DNA from: Rhodospirillales bacterium
GTDB lineage: Bacteria > Pseudomonadota > Alphaproteobacteria > Rhodospirillales > 2-12-FULL-67-15
Length of the DNA: 37,350 nt
Direction: 5' to 3'
Assembly: GCA_009693905.1 (NCBI GenBank)
Contig: SHWG01000004.1
Location: 1-37,350 of the forward strand
The notes under the pieces were generated by a model. It ran no database searches. It was given only the letters and a program-made list of their open reading frames with translations, and was not told the DNA's origin. Positions 17,544 through 26,529 of the stretch are shown here, one piece after another (position 1 is the first letter of the stretch; the number at the start of each line of letters is the position of its first letter). Both the position numbers and the translations under genes were made by a program.

Positions 17544-20542
17544 GATTCCCCGCCTTCGCCCGCCGCCCATTCCTTGATGCGGGCGAGGTGCTCGTAATCG
17601 CTGAAGCGCGGCGCCCGGTCGGGGCGCGGGCGGGCTTCGTAAGGGGTCGCTGGATCGTCGAACGTCGCGATCAGGCGGGCGAGGCCCGCGCGGGCTTCGG
17701 CGACCAGTTTCGCCGGATCGAGCGCAAGATTGCAAATTTCGCCCGCTGGCTCGCTCCCCTTGAGGCGCCAGTATTCGAGCCGGGCGACGGCGCCGGCGGG
17801 GATGCCTGAAAAACCGCCTGCTTCCGCGATCAACGCTTCGAGCGGCAATTGCGGCGCGAAGCCGGCGGCGACTTCGTCGGCCGTGGGCGGCGCCCCGGTC
17901 TTGTAATCGAGAATAACGAGTCCGCCCGCGGCGTCCCGGTCGATGCGGTCGGCGATCGCGCTGACGACGAAAGGCCCTTCCGGCCCGGCGATCTCGATTT
18001 GCCCCTCGGCCTCGGTGACGCTGGCGGCGAGGCCGGCGCGGCGAGAGCGTTCGGCGGCGACGAACCAGCGGGCGATGCGCTCGAAGCGCGGCCACCAGAA
18101 CACCCAAATGCCGGGACGATCGCGCGCGGCGGCGAATGTTTCGCGCCCGAGATCGAGCAGGCGGGCCTCGGCGTCCGCGGGCACCGGCGCGGGCGGCGGA
18201 TAGCGCCGGATGAATCGTTCCAAGGCGGCGTGAATGAACGTGCCGTAGTCGGCGCGGCCCGGATCGGCGTCGAGCGGGTCGAGCTTGCGGAGCCCAAGGA
18301 CGTGGCGGGCGTAAACCGCGTAGGGATCGCGCATCCAGGTCTCGATTTGAGTAACGGAAAGCGCGCGCGGGCGGGCGGCGACGGGCGGGCGCGGCTGCGG
18401 GCGCGGCACGCGCACCGATGCCGCCGGCTTGTCCAACGCCGCCTGCCAATGGCTCCAGGCTTCCGGATCCGTGAAGGCGGTTTCGCATGGCGTATCCTTC
18501 ACCAGGTTGGCAATCCGCGTCAGCCAGCGCGAAGGCACCGTCGGCGAACCTTCGCTCCGCTCGGCGCGAGTGAGAAAGACCCTGGGCGCGGCGAAGGCCT
18601 GAATGAAATCGTGGGCGGAAAGACCGATGCGCCGCTCGGGCGCCGGCAGGCCGAAAGCCGTCATCATCGGCCGGCTCATCCACGGACTCGCGGCGGCCTC
18701 GGGCGGCCAGGTCCCCTCGTTGAGCCCGGAGAGGATCAGCACGTCGGCGTGTTGCAGCCTTGCCTCGAGCGGCCCCCAGATGTGCAAGCGCGGATGCAGA
18801 CCGTAGTGCGGACGGACCACCCGCCCGGCCATCAGGGATTCGAGCAGGGCGGGGTAGGCCGGGCCCTCAAGCGTGCCAAGCGCATCGGCGGCTTCGAGAA
18901 ACTCGGCGGCGAAATCCGCAGCCGCGGCGCCCGCCGCGCCGGCCCAGAGTCGGCTCGCGGCAGGCGCGGCGCGCCCCGATAGGGGCGCATCCTTATGCGC
19001 GCGCGGGGATTCGCCCGCGCGATCCGCGGCGAGCGCCTCGGCCGCGGCGATGTGCCCAGCCACGATAGCTTTGAGCGAAACCGAGGGCGCGCGAACAAGT
19101 TCGGCGAACGCCCGAGTCGCGTCCGCGAACGCGGCAATGGTTTCCCGATCGCGCGCGTTCTCTCCCGCCGCCGCGACGAGGCCGGAGAGTCCCGGCGCCG
19201 GCCGGGGGCCGCGCAACGCGGCCCGCTCGAACGCGCGTACCCGGGCGCGGAATTCGGCCGGCGCGAACCCGCACGCGGCCAGCGGATGCTTGAGCAGAGC
19301 CAAGAGCGGAATCGGGGCGAAGGATTCGGACGCGGCACGGGCGAGCAGGCGGAGGAAAATTCCGGGCGGCGTCTGGTCGAGGGGAGTACCGGCGGAATCG
19401 TCCACTTCGATCCCGAACCGCCTGAGTTCGGCCGCGACCCGGCGCGCGAGCGCGCGGTCGGGCGTGATCAACGCCGCGGTACGTTCCTCCTCTTGCAAAG
19501 TCGAGCGCATGATCAGCGCGATCGTGCCCGCCTCCTCGTGCGGCGTCGGGCAATCGATCCGCGTCACGCCGTCGAGCGCGCGGGGATGAACGGGCCGAAC
19601 CGGCGGACCGGCGGTGGCCGGGCGCAGCGCCTCGGCCGCGAGCCGGACGCGGTGCGGGAGAACGCGCTCGATTCCGGGCGCGGTCCAATCGCGCACCTCG
19701 GCTCGCTCGATCCCGAGGCGCTTCAGGAGCCGCGCCATGCCGAATTGGGCATGACTCGGCTCGAGCGCATTCCAGGCAACATCGTCGAGTTCCCGGTCCA
19801 GCCCCGGCAGCACCACGATGCCCTGTGGAAGACCGAGGATGGTTTCCAACAGATCGGCGGTGGCGGGCACGCTGCCGGTGGTGCCGGCGGCAACAACGGG
19901 CCCTTGGGGCGGCTGGGCGTGCCAGAGCTGGGCGCGGGCGGCGAGCAGCCGGTTACGCCGATCCGCCGGGCCGAGCCGTCCCTCCAAGGCAAGCGCCTTG
20001 GGCCAGGCCTCGGTGACGATGCGCAGGAATTCGAGCGTCTTCTGCCAATGGACCGCAAATTCCTCCGGCACGAGCTTCCCGAGATGGGCAAAATCGAGAC
20101 GTTCGGTCTCGACGTGATCGAGCAGGCGCGCCAGCTCGCGCGCCAGTCCCGCCGCCTGGTCGGCGGCGGCGGCGTGCCGGGTCGGATCGGCGCGCACCAG
20201 CCGCGCCAGCAGCAAAATCCGCCGAATCTCGCCGATGGCGGGGGGAAGGTCCGCGCCGAGGCCAAGCGCGGATTCGTCCGCGGCGGCGAAGATCAACTCG
20301 TCTTCGTCGGCATCCCCGAGCGTCCGGATCGAGGGGAGCACAGTCGGGCGACCGGAGGTCTGGCGAAGAAATGCCTCGGCGAGAGCGCGCGCGCCGCGCC
20401 GAGTGGGCAGGAAGATTTGTGCATCCGCCAACGCAAGAGTGTCCGAGCCCATCCGCGCGAGCAATCCGGCGGCCAAGGCATCGGCGAACGACACGCCGGG
20501 GGCGATGGTGAAGATTCCAAAAGGCGCGCGGGTATCGCTCAT
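17540..20542 (-). CDS. addB: Double-strand-break repair protein AddB, alphaproteobacterial type
   Basis: Partner of AddA. ATG at 20542 (1000 residues), overlapping the murU stop by 4 bases; a longer open frame exists but runs into murU. The N-terminal helicase-like part (IFLPTRRGARALAEAFLR) has no Walker A, so it is a degenerate helicase used for binding rather than motoring. The C-terminal nuclease is intact: IADRIDRDAAGG, VILDYKTG and QLPLEALIAEAGG. The cysteines that hold an Fe-S cluster in Bacillus AddB are absent: the first site reads MRDPYAVYARHVL and the end reads APRFSDYEHLARIKEW. This matches my recollection of alphaproteobacterial AddB. Confidence 0.94.
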   Translation of the reverse strand: MSDTRAPFGIFTIAPGVSFADALAAGLLARMGSDTLALADAQIFLPTRRGARALAEAFLRQTSGRPTVLPSIRTLGDADEDELIFAAADESALGLGADLPPAIGEIRRILLLARLVRADPTRHAAAADQAAGLARELARLLDHVETERLDFAHLGKLVPEEFAVHWQKTLEFLRIVTEAWPKALALEGRLGPADRRNRLLAARAQLWHAQPPQGPVVAAGTTGSVPATADLLETILGLPQGIVVLPGLDRELDDVAWNALEPSHAQFGMARLLKRLGIERAEVRDWTAPGIERVLPHRVRLAAEALRPATAGPPVRPVHPRALDGVTRIDCPTPHEEAGTIALIMRSTLQEEERTAALITPDRALARRVAAELRRFGIEVDDSAGTPLDQTPPGIFLRLLARAASESFAPIPLLALLKHPLAACGFAPAEFRARVRAFERAALRGPRPAPGLSGLVAAAGENARDRETIAAFADATRAFAELVRAPSVSLKAIVAGHIAAAEALAADRAGESPRAHKDAPLSGRAAPAASRLWAGAAGAAAADFAAEFLEAADALGTLEGPAYPALLESLMAGRVVRPHYGLHPRLHIWGPLEARLQHADVLILSGLNEGTWPPEAAASPWMSRPMMTAFGLPAPERRIGLSAHDFIQAFAAPRVFLTRAERSEGSPTVPSRWLTRIANLVKDTPCETAFTDPEAWSHWQAALDKPAASVRVPRPQPRPPVAARPRALSVTQIETWMRDPYAVYARHVLGLRKLDPLDADPGRADYGTFIHAALERFIRRYPPPAPVPADAEARLLDLGRETFAAARDRPGIWVFWWPRFERIARWFVAAERSRRAGLAASVTEAEGQIEIAGPEGPFVVSAIADRIDRDAAGGLVILDYKTGAPPTADEVAAGFAPQLPLEALIAEAGGFSGIPAGAVARLEYWRLKGSEPAGEICNLALDPAKLVAEARAGLARLIATFDDPATPYEARPRPDRAPRFSDYEHLARIKEWAAGEGGES

Positions 20543-21273
20543 CGCCGCCGCTTGCTGCCCGGATAGCGCACCCGCATGTAGTCCTCGGCTTCGGCGAGCC
20601 CTTCGGGCGTGCCGACGTGGAACCACTCGCCGTCGTGAATAATTCCATAAAGCCGACCCGCGGAGATCGCCCGATTATAAAGAACGTTGAGCGAAAACGC
20701 GCCTTTGGAGCAATCCTGGAACAGGCGCGGGTGCAGAATCTGGACCCCGGTGAAAAGATACGGCGCGAGCTCGCGCTCGGGCCGGCGCGCGAGTCGTCCG
20801 GCCGAATCGGAGAGGAAATCGCCCTCGCCGTCGTAGCCAAAAGCAACCGTCGTCTCGTGGAGCAGCAAGAGCGCGTCCATTTCGGCCTCGCGCCAATGGC
20901 TCTTGAGCCGCGCCAGCGCATCAAAGGGCCCGTTCAGCCACAGCACATCGGCGTTGACGACAAAGAAGGGGCCTTGGCCCAGCAACGGCAGGGCGTTCAG
21001 CACCCCGCCGCCGGTTTCCAGCCGCTCCCGTTCGCGGGAAAGGACGATCTTCGGTTTTTTCCGATCCTTGAGATGATCCGCGATCGTGTCGCCGAGGTGA
21101 TGCAGGTTGACCACCGCCGTTTCGACGCCAGACTCCGCGAGCCGATCGAGCGCGTGGTCGAGCAGCGTCTTTCCCGCGACCAGCACCAAGGGTTTCGGCA
21201 GCCGCTCGGTCAGGGGCTTCAATCGGGTTCCGAGCCCGGCGGCGAGCACCATGGCGGTCGAAATCGCCGTCAT
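20539..21273 (-). CDS. murU: N-acetylmuramate alpha-1-phosphate uridylyltransferase (MurU-like)
   Basis: Makes UDP-MurNAc from MurNAc-1-phosphate in the peptidoglycan recycling route that bypasses MurA and fosfomycin. 244 residues of nucleotidyltransferase fold with the signature AAGLGTRLKPLTERLPKPL (11-29). VNADVLWL carries the metal-binding Asp, GYDGEGDFLSD follows, and FTGVQILHPRLF matches sugar-phosphate uridylyltransferases. The specific substrate is inferred from the adjacent amgK gene, a known functional pair in Pseudomonas and Caulobacter. It overlaps amgK and addB by 4 bases each. Confidence 0.88.
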   Translation of the reverse strand: MTAISTAMVLAAGLGTRLKPLTERLPKPLVLVAGKTLLDHALDRLAESGVETAVVNLHHLGDTIADHLKDRKKPKIVLSRERERLETGGGVLNALPLLGQGPFFVVNADVLWLNGPFDALARLKSHWREAEMDALLLLHETTVAFGYDGEGDFLSDSAGRLARRPERELAPYLFTGVQILHPRLFQDCSKGAFSLNVLYNRAISAGRLYGIIHDGEWFHVGTPEGLAEAEDYMRVRYPGSKRRR

Positions 21274-22313
21274 CGGGGCATGCCCTTGCCGGCCAGAGCG
21301 CGCGAGGGAACGGTTCGCGATTCGGGCGGCAGGTAGAGCGCGAGCCAGTCCCGGACGCCCGCCAACGCGGGGTGATCGAGCCGGCGTTCGAGCAGCCGCC
21401 AGACGCGCGGGATGTGGACCAAATAATCGGGCTTGCCGTCGCGCGCGAGCAGCCGGGTAAATATCCCAATCACCTTGGCGTGCCGCTGCGCCGCCAGGAT
21501 GGCGAAATCGCCCGTGAACCGGGCGCGGTTCATGTCGGGAAAAGCGGCGAGATAGCGTTCGGTCATCGCATTCGCGAGCTCAAGGGAAACGTCGCGCCGG
21601 GCGTCTTCCAGGAGCGACATGAGATCGTAGGCCCGCGGGCCTTCGAGCGCGTCCTGGAAATCGAGCAGCCCGCAGCGGGCGATCCCTTTGCCCGTCTCCC
21701 GCACCACCAGATTGTCGACATGAAAATCCCGTAGCACCAGCGTCGAAGGAAGATCGGAAAGTCCCATGAACGCCGTCCCGAGCCAGGCCATGACGAACTC
21801 GCGCTGCGCAACCACCGAGGCGCGCCGGCCCATGACCGCCGGACAATACCAATCGAACAGCAGCATCGCTTCGTCCAGCAACCGTTTATGGTTGTAAGAC
21901 TCCAGCCCTTCCGGCACCGCGCGGGCAGGCGCGATGCGATGGAGCCCGATGAGAACGTCGGTCGCGAGCTCGTAGAGCGCGCGTTCTTCCGCCGCCTTTC
22001 CGGCAAGAACGCGGGTGAAAGTGGCGTCGCCGAAATCTTCCAGGATCAAAGCGCCGAGCTCGGGGTTTTCCGCCAGCACCTCGGGCGCGGCGAAGCCGAG
22101 CGCGCGCAAGTGCCGCGCCAAGGCGACGAACGGACGCACGTCTTCTTGCGGCGGCGGCGCATCCATCAGCACCGCGCGGGTTCCGTCGCGCTCAAGCCGC
22201 TCGTAGCGCCGAAAGCTCGCGTCGCCCGCGAGTGGCGCGCGACGCGCATCGCCCCAACCGTGCCGGGCAAGAAAAGCGCGCAGCCGTTCGGCCCGGTCTG
22301 TTTTATCGGTCAT
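21270..22313 (-). CDS. amgK: Anomeric MurNAc/GlcNAc kinase (AmgK-like)
   Basis: Phosphorylates cell-wall amino sugars at C1, upstream of MurU. 347 residues of aminoglycoside-phosphotransferase fold: nucleotide loop GDASFRRYERL (30-40), ILEDFGDATF in the hinge, catalytic loop LRDFHVDNLVV (H198, D200, N201), and metal-binding LLDFQDALEGPRAYD (D218). DFQDA rather than the DFG-type loop of antibiotic phosphotransferases agrees with AmgK. It overlaps tsaE by 11 bases at its start and murU by 4 at its end. Confidence 0.9.
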   Translation of the reverse strand: MTDKTDRAERLRAFLARHGWGDARRAPLAGDASFRRYERLERDGTRAVLMDAPPPQEDVRPFVALARHLRALGFAAPEVLAENPELGALILEDFGDATFTRVLAGKAAEERALYELATDVLIGLHRIAPARAVPEGLESYNHKRLLDEAMLLFDWYCPAVMGRRASVVAQREFVMAWLGTAFMGLSDLPSTLVLRDFHVDNLVVRETGKGIARCGLLDFQDALEGPRAYDLMSLLEDARRDVSLELANAMTERYLAAFPDMNRARFTGDFAILAAQRHAKVIGIFTRLLARDGKPDYLVHIPRVWRLLERRLDHPALAGVRDWLALYLPPESRTVPSRALAGKGMPR

Positions 22314-22869
22314 TGTATCCGGCTTCCTTGAGCCGCTTATTGCCGGCGCCGAAACCGACGATCTCGGCTGTCCGTGCGCCGATCGTCGCGCCCGGAGCCA
22401 GCGTCAACTCGAGCCGCGAACGCGGGAGAAAATGCCCGAGCCGCTCGGGCCATTCGATCAGGCATATGCCGGAGGTGAAAGCGTCCTCGAGGCCAAGCTC
22501 GATCGTCTCGTCCGGTTTTTCGATGCGGTAGAGGTCGATATGAAACACAGTCGGCGATAGAGCGACGTCGCCTGGAAAATCGTATGTCTGCACCAAGGTG
22601 AAGGTCGGGCTTGGAACGTCGTCCACCTCGACCCCGGACAAAGCGGCGCGCGCGGCGATGAAGGCGCGAGCGAACGTCGTCTTGCCCGCGCCGAGCGGAC
22701 CTTTGAGCCCGATCATGTCGCCGGCGCGCGCATGGGCGGCGAGCCGGACGGCCAGAGCCCGCGTTGCCGCTTCGTCGGGAAGATCGAGCCGAATGCCCAC
22801 GAGCGCCTTATGCCTTTCACCGGGTCTAAGCTTCCGCGCGGGGTTGCGCCCGGCCGTCCCCACCGTCAT
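22303..22869 (-). CDS. tsaE: tRNA threonylcarbamoyladenosine synthesis ATPase TsaE
   Basis: ATPase that drives the TsaB-TsaD step of t6A37 formation in tRNA. P-loop GPLGAGKTTFARA is at residues 57-69 (K63), followed by VPSPTFTLVQTYD, FHIDLYRI and the Walker B-like CLIEWPERLGHFLP. At 188 residues it is longer than the usual ~150. The first 23 residues look non-native, and an in-frame GTG at 22800 (giving VGIRLDLPDE) is a credible alternative start. First gene of the minus-strand operon; 101 bases separate it from the divergent reductase gene. Confidence 0.94.
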   Translation of the reverse strand: MTVGTAGRNPARKLRPGERHKALVGIRLDLPDEAATRALAVRLAAHARAGDMIGLKGPLGAGKTTFARAFIAARAALSGVEVDDVPSPTFTLVQTYDFPGDVALSPTVFHIDLYRIEKPDETIELGLEDAFTSGICLIEWPERLGHFLPRSRLELTLAPGATIGARTAEIVGFGAGNKRLKEAGYNDR

Positions 22870-22970
22870 CTTATCGTTATTGGCACGGCGGGGCCGTCCC
22901 CGTCAGCCCCCTTTCCTCCGCCCGCCGCGGGGCCTACCCCCCCCGCGCCGCAAGCCGAAGCGCCGTTTCC

Positions 22971-24011
22971 ATGGCCAATTCTCGCGCCGACAACCAATCG
23001 CCGCCCCGGAAAACCGATATCGCCATTATCGGCGCGGGGCCGGTGGGCCTTTTCTGCGTGTTCGAATGCGGGATGCTGGATATGCGCTGCGCCGTGCTCG
23101 ACGCCCTCGACGCCCCCGGCGGCCAGTGCATCGCGCTTTATCCGGAAAAGCCGATCTACGACATTCCCGGTTATCCCGAAATCTCCGCCGGGGATCTGGT
23201 CGAAAAGCTTCTCGCCCAGGCGCGGCCGTTCCAGCCCGCCTTTCATCTCGGCCAGCCGGTGACGTCGCTCGCCCGGACGGCGACCGGTTTTCGCCTCGCC
23301 ACCGCCAAGGGGGTCACGCTTGATGCCGGGGCCGTCATCATCGCGGCCGGGGTCGGCGCCTTCGGTCCCAACCGGCCGCCGCTCGCGAATCTCGCCCGGT
23401 TCGAGGCGAGCGGCGCGGTGCAGTATCTGGTCAAGCGGCGCGACGATTTCGCTAACAAACGCGTCGTCATCGCCGGCGGCGGCGATTCGGCGGTGGACTG
23501 GGCGCTTTCGCTCAGTCCCATCGCCCGGAGCCTCGCCGTCGTCCACCGGCGTGACAAGTTTCGCGCCGCGCCGGAAAGCGAGCGGCGTTTGCGCGCGCTC
23601 GCCGCCGAAGGCCATGTCGAGCTGATCGTGCCCTATCAACTCGACGCACTCGAAGGCGCGGGCGGAAAGCTCAAAACCGTGATCGTCAAGAGCCTGGACG
23701 GCAAGACACGAGGCATTCCCGCCGACGTGCTGTTGCCGTTTTACGGGCTCGCCCAGGATTTGGGTCCGATCGCCGGCTTCGGGTTGAACCTGGAGCGCAA
23801 TCTGATCGTCGTCGATCCCGCGACCTCGGCCACCAGCGCGAAGGGCGTGTTCGCCGTCGGCGACATCGTCACTTATCCCGGCAAGCTGAAGCTGATTCTT
23901 TCGGGTTTCGCCGAGGTGGCGCAGGCCGCGCACGCCGCGCGCGCATATTTGAGACCGAGCGAGGTGTTTCATTTCGAATATTCCACCACCCGCGGGTTGC
24001 CGAAGCCATGA
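22971..24011 (+). CDS. Ferredoxin-NADP reductase, thioredoxin-reductase-like type
   Basis: Flavoprotein that passes electrons between NADPH and ferredoxin or flavodoxin. 346 residues: FAD motif IIGAGPVGLFCVF (19-31), APGGQCIALYPEKPIYDIPGYPEI typical of this FNR class, NADP-binding VVIAGGGDSAVDWALSL, and the C-terminal FAD segment GVFAVGDIVTYPGKLKLILSGFAEVAQAAHAAR. The redox-active CxxC of true thioredoxin reductases is absent, which supports FNR. Its TGA overlaps the cytochrome ATG (24008-24011), so the two proteins are translationally coupled. Confidence 0.94.
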   Translation: MANSRADNQSPPRKTDIAIIGAGPVGLFCVFECGMLDMRCAVLDALDAPGGQCIALYPEKPIYDIPGYPEISAGDLVEKLLAQARPFQPAFHLGQPVTSLARTATGFRLATAKGVTLDAGAVIIAAGVGAFGPNRPPLANLARFEASGAVQYLVKRRDDFANKRVVIAGGGDSAVDWALSLSPIARSLAVVHRRDKFRAAPESERRLRALAAEGHVELIVPYQLDALEGAGGKLKTVIVKSLDGKTRGIPADVLLPFYGLAQDLGPIAGFGLNLERNLIVVDPATSATSAKGVFAVGDIVTYPGKLKLILSGFAEVAQAAHAARAYLRPSEVFHFEYSTTRGLPKP

Positions 24012-24700
24012 CATCCCGAACGGCGTCGATGACGGCGCTCGTTCTTTTCGTCGCGGCCGGGACCGCGAGCGAAGCCGCCGAGGACCGCTCCCATCTTCCC
24101 TTGCCGGTGCGCCCGTGCGCCGTCTGTCACGGCAACGAGGGTATCTCCGAGCTTGCCGGGTTTCCCAATCTCGCCGGACAGAAAGCCGGCTACCTCGTCA
24201 AGCAAACGACGGAAATGCACTTGAGCGCGCGCGCCCTGCTTGGCCTCGGCGCTGGCGGGGTGGAAGGCCCGCCCACCCGCCATCAATCGCTCTGGACCGA
24301 GCACCGCGAAAACCGGACCATGGCCCGCCAATCGGTCATGCTCGACGACGCCGGTATCCAGGCGATCGCCGGCTACTTCGCCGCCAAGCCCCGCGCCTGT
24401 CCCCCACCGGGAGTGACACGCGGCACGAAGCTCACCCTCGTGGAGCGCTGCGCCGTCTGCCACGGCGAAGACGGGATCGGCGCAACCCCCAATGTTCCCA
24501 ACCTCGCCGGGCAGCACCGCCTTTACCTCGCCGACCAGATCCGAAAGATGCGCTCGGCCGAGCGGGGTGAGGTGTTCATCGACGCGGAAATCGCGCGGGC
24601 GAGCGGCGTCATGGGCCCTCAAGCCGTACAGGTGCCCGAAGACCAGATCGACGCGCTCGCGCTCTGGTTTGCGAACAGCCCCTGCGCGGAAAGAAAATAA
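24008..24700 (+). CDS. Periplasmic dihaem c-type cytochrome (c4/c553-like)
   Basis: A 230-residue exported electron carrier. Residues 1-25 form a signal peptide (hydrophobic core ALVLFVAAG, likely cleavage near ASEAAE). Two haem sites follow: C37-A-V-C40-H41 and C148-A-V-C151-H152. Each is followed by a similar NLAGQ...YL segment, so the protein is a tandem of two class-I domains as in cytochrome c4. Translationally coupled to the upstream reductase by ATGA; the product leaves the cytoplasm, so the two need not interact directly. The stop abuts the convergent MFS gene directly, with no terminator seen. Confidence 0.92.
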   Translation: MTSRTASMTALVLFVAAGTASEAAEDRSHLPLPVRPCAVCHGNEGISELAGFPNLAGQKAGYLVKQTTEMHLSARALLGLGAGGVEGPPTRHQSLWTEHRENRTMARQSVMLDDAGIQAIAGYFAAKPRACPPPGVTRGTKLTLVERCAVCHGEDGIGATPNVPNLAGQHRLYLADQIRKMRSAERGEVFIDAEIARASGVMGPQAVQVPEDQIDALALWFANSPCAERK

Positions 24701-25879
24701 TTAGCGCGCGATCCGCAGTCCGATAAGCGCCAACACCGCGAACGCCGCGCCGGCGAGAAACGCCGCCGGCGCCCCGAAGAATTGCCACAACCCGCCCGCG
24801 AGCGCGCTCGCCGCGAACGTCAGAATCCCGCCGATCAGATGGAAGACCCCGAACGCGCTGCCGCGAAGATGGGCGGGCGCCGCGTCGGCGACCATCGCCG
24901 CGAACAGCCCCTGGGTCAGCCCCATGTGCAGGCCCCACAGCACCGCGCCGACCAGCGCCGCCGCGCGCCCCGCGCCGAAGGCGAAAACGAGGTCGGCAAC
25001 GATCAACAGCGCGATCCCCAATGCGAGCAGACGGGCGCGCCCGAGGCGATCGGAAAGCGCGCCGGCCGGATAGGCCGAAGCCGCATAGGCCGCCGCCATG
25101 GCCGCCATCACCAGCGGCGCGAAGGAAGGACCGAACCCCATGTCCAGACCGCGGAGCACGAGGAACGCCTCGCCGAAGCGGGCGAGCGTCAGGACCGCCG
25201 CCACCGCCGTCACTTTCCAGAACGCCCCACCGAGCGCGGCCGGATGCAGAGCGGCGCGGAACGACAGCGGCAATGGCTCCGGCTGCGCGGCGTGGCGCGC
25301 GGGCTCGCGCACGCAAAGCGCCAGCACCGCGACCGCCGCGACCGCCGGGATGACGGCGACCCAGAACACCGCGCGCACGTCGCCCGCGAACAGGACCATC
25401 AGGCCGACGGCGGCGATTGGCGCGATCAGCGCCCCCACCGTATCGAGCGACTGGCGGAGCCCAAACGCCGCGCCCCGTTGCGCGGGCGCGGTCAGATCGG
25501 CGACCAGCGCGTCGCGCGGGGCGCCGCGAATACCCTTGCCCAGCCGGTCGGCCAGGCGCGCGGCGAACACCCAACCCAGCGTCGGCGCGAGCGCGAATAG
25601 GGGCTTGGTCAACGCGGCGATGCCATAACCCGCGAGCGCGAGCGGCTTGCGCCGTCCGATCCGGTCGCTGAACCAGCCCGAGAATACCTTGACGATGGAG
25701 GCGGCACCCTCCGCCACCCCCTCGATCAGGCCGAGCGCGAATACGCCCGCGCCGAGCGTTCCGACCATGAAAATCGGAAGCAGGCTGTGAATGATTTCGG
25801 AAGAGAGATCCATGAGCAGGCTGACGAAGCCGAGCGCCCACACCCCTGCGGGAAGCCGCGCCGCGCCCGCGCCGCTCAT
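24701..25879 (-). CDS. MFS transporter
   Basis: A 392-residue inner-membrane transporter with about 12 hydrophobic segments. ATG at 25879 overlaps the stop of the exoD-like gene (ATGA); the longer open frame upstream is not used. The loop between segments 2 and 3 carries GWFSDRIGRRKPLALAGYG (the MFS motif A), and AARLADRLGKGIRGAPRDALVAD follows. AYPAGALSDRLGRARLLALG repeats motif A in the second half. The substrate cannot be told; the SEIIHSLLPIFM start and GKGIRGAPRDAL resemble uncharacterised drug-efflux-like MFS proteins. Last gene of a four-gene run. Confidence 0.9.
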   Translation of the reverse strand: MSGAGAARLPAGVWALGFVSLLMDLSSEIIHSLLPIFMVGTLGAGVFALGLIEGVAEGAASIVKVFSGWFSDRIGRRKPLALAGYGIAALTKPLFALAPTLGWVFAARLADRLGKGIRGAPRDALVADLTAPAQRGAAFGLRQSLDTVGALIAPIAAVGLMVLFAGDVRAVFWVAVIPAVAAVAVLALCVREPARHAAQPEPLPLSFRAALHPAALGGAFWKVTAVAAVLTLARFGEAFLVLRGLDMGFGPSFAPLVMAAMAAAYAASAYPAGALSDRLGRARLLALGIALLIVADLVFAFGAGRAAALVGAVLWGLHMGLTQGLFAAMVADAAPAHLRGSAFGVFHLIGGILTFAASALAGGLWQFFGAPAAFLAGAAFAVLALIGLRIAR

Positions 25880-26529
25880 GCGCCGATCTTTCCCAACATG
25901 AACATCCCGGCGGCGATCAGCGTACCGTAAATGACGACCACTATAACGACGGCGGCGACCGCGGCGATCCAGCCAAGAATCGCGAACACGCCATCCCGTT
26001 CGACGAGTCCCACCGCGAACAGCGCGACAGCGACGGCGGGCGGCTGGTTGGCGCCGGGAATCGGCAAAGCGAGCAATACCGCCATGACCACGCAAACCGC
26101 GCCAAGCGCGCGCTCGGCCGCGGCCCCGGTGAGCGCGGGCAGACGCGGATGGACCGCGCGCTCGATCCTGGCGAGCCAGGGATCGGCCCGCTCGATGGCG
26201 CGTACCAGGGTTTCGCGCCGGATCGTGCGCTTTGCCAGCAGGGCGGGCAGCAATGGCCGAGGATAGCCGAGCATGAGTTGGGCGCACACCACCACCAGCG
26301 GCAGCCCGAACACCGACGAGACGCCTGGGATCGCCGACAGCGGAGTCGCCATCGGCAGCGCCAGCACCAGCATCAGAGCGCCGAACGCGCGCTCGCCGAA
26401 AAAATCTAGAATGTCACTGAGCACGATCGTTTCTTCGCGGTGGCGCGCGAGCAGTTGGGCGAGCATCTCCCGGACCGAGCGCCGGCCGTCGAAAGGAGCC
26501 TCGAAATCAGGCGGCGAGGAAAGCGTCAT
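25876..26529 (-). CDS. exoD: ExoD-family membrane protein
   Basis: A 217-residue integral membrane protein. It follows the exopolysaccharide-synthesis ExoD pattern: RRSVREMLAQLLARH at the N-terminus, FFGERAFGALMLVLALPMATPLSAIPGVSSVFGLPLVVVCAQLMLG, and a second related segment ALPIPGANQPPAVAVALFAVGLVERDG. ExoD is linked to exopolysaccharide and alkali tolerance in rhizobia, but the biochemical role is unknown. It overlaps the GST gene by 23 bases and the MFS gene by 4, so translation of the three is coupled. Confidence 0.88.
   Translation of the reverse strand: MTLSSPPDFEAPFDGRRSVREMLAQLLARHREETIVLSDILDFFGERAFGALMLVLALPMATPLSAIPGVSSVFGLPLVVVCAQLMLGYPRPLLPALLAKRTIRRETLVRAIERADPWLARIERAVHPRLPALTGAAAERALGAVCVVMAVLLALPIPGANQPPAVAVALFAVGLVERDGVFAILGWIAAVAAVVIVVVIYGTLIAAGMFMLGKIGA

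Noticed and set aside
15120-17597. 825-codon open frame on the plus strand opposite addA
   Set aside because: Antisense to a clear AddA. High GC makes long antisense frames common; the translation is Arg/Gly/Glu-rich with no recognisable domain.
18995-20566. 523-codon plus-strand frame opposite addB
   Set aside because: Same composition artefact, overlapping a well-supported gene with conserved motifs.
22866-24014. 382-codon minus-strand frame opposite the ferredoxin-NADP reductase
   Set aside because: Shadow frame in GC-rich DNA, without motifs.
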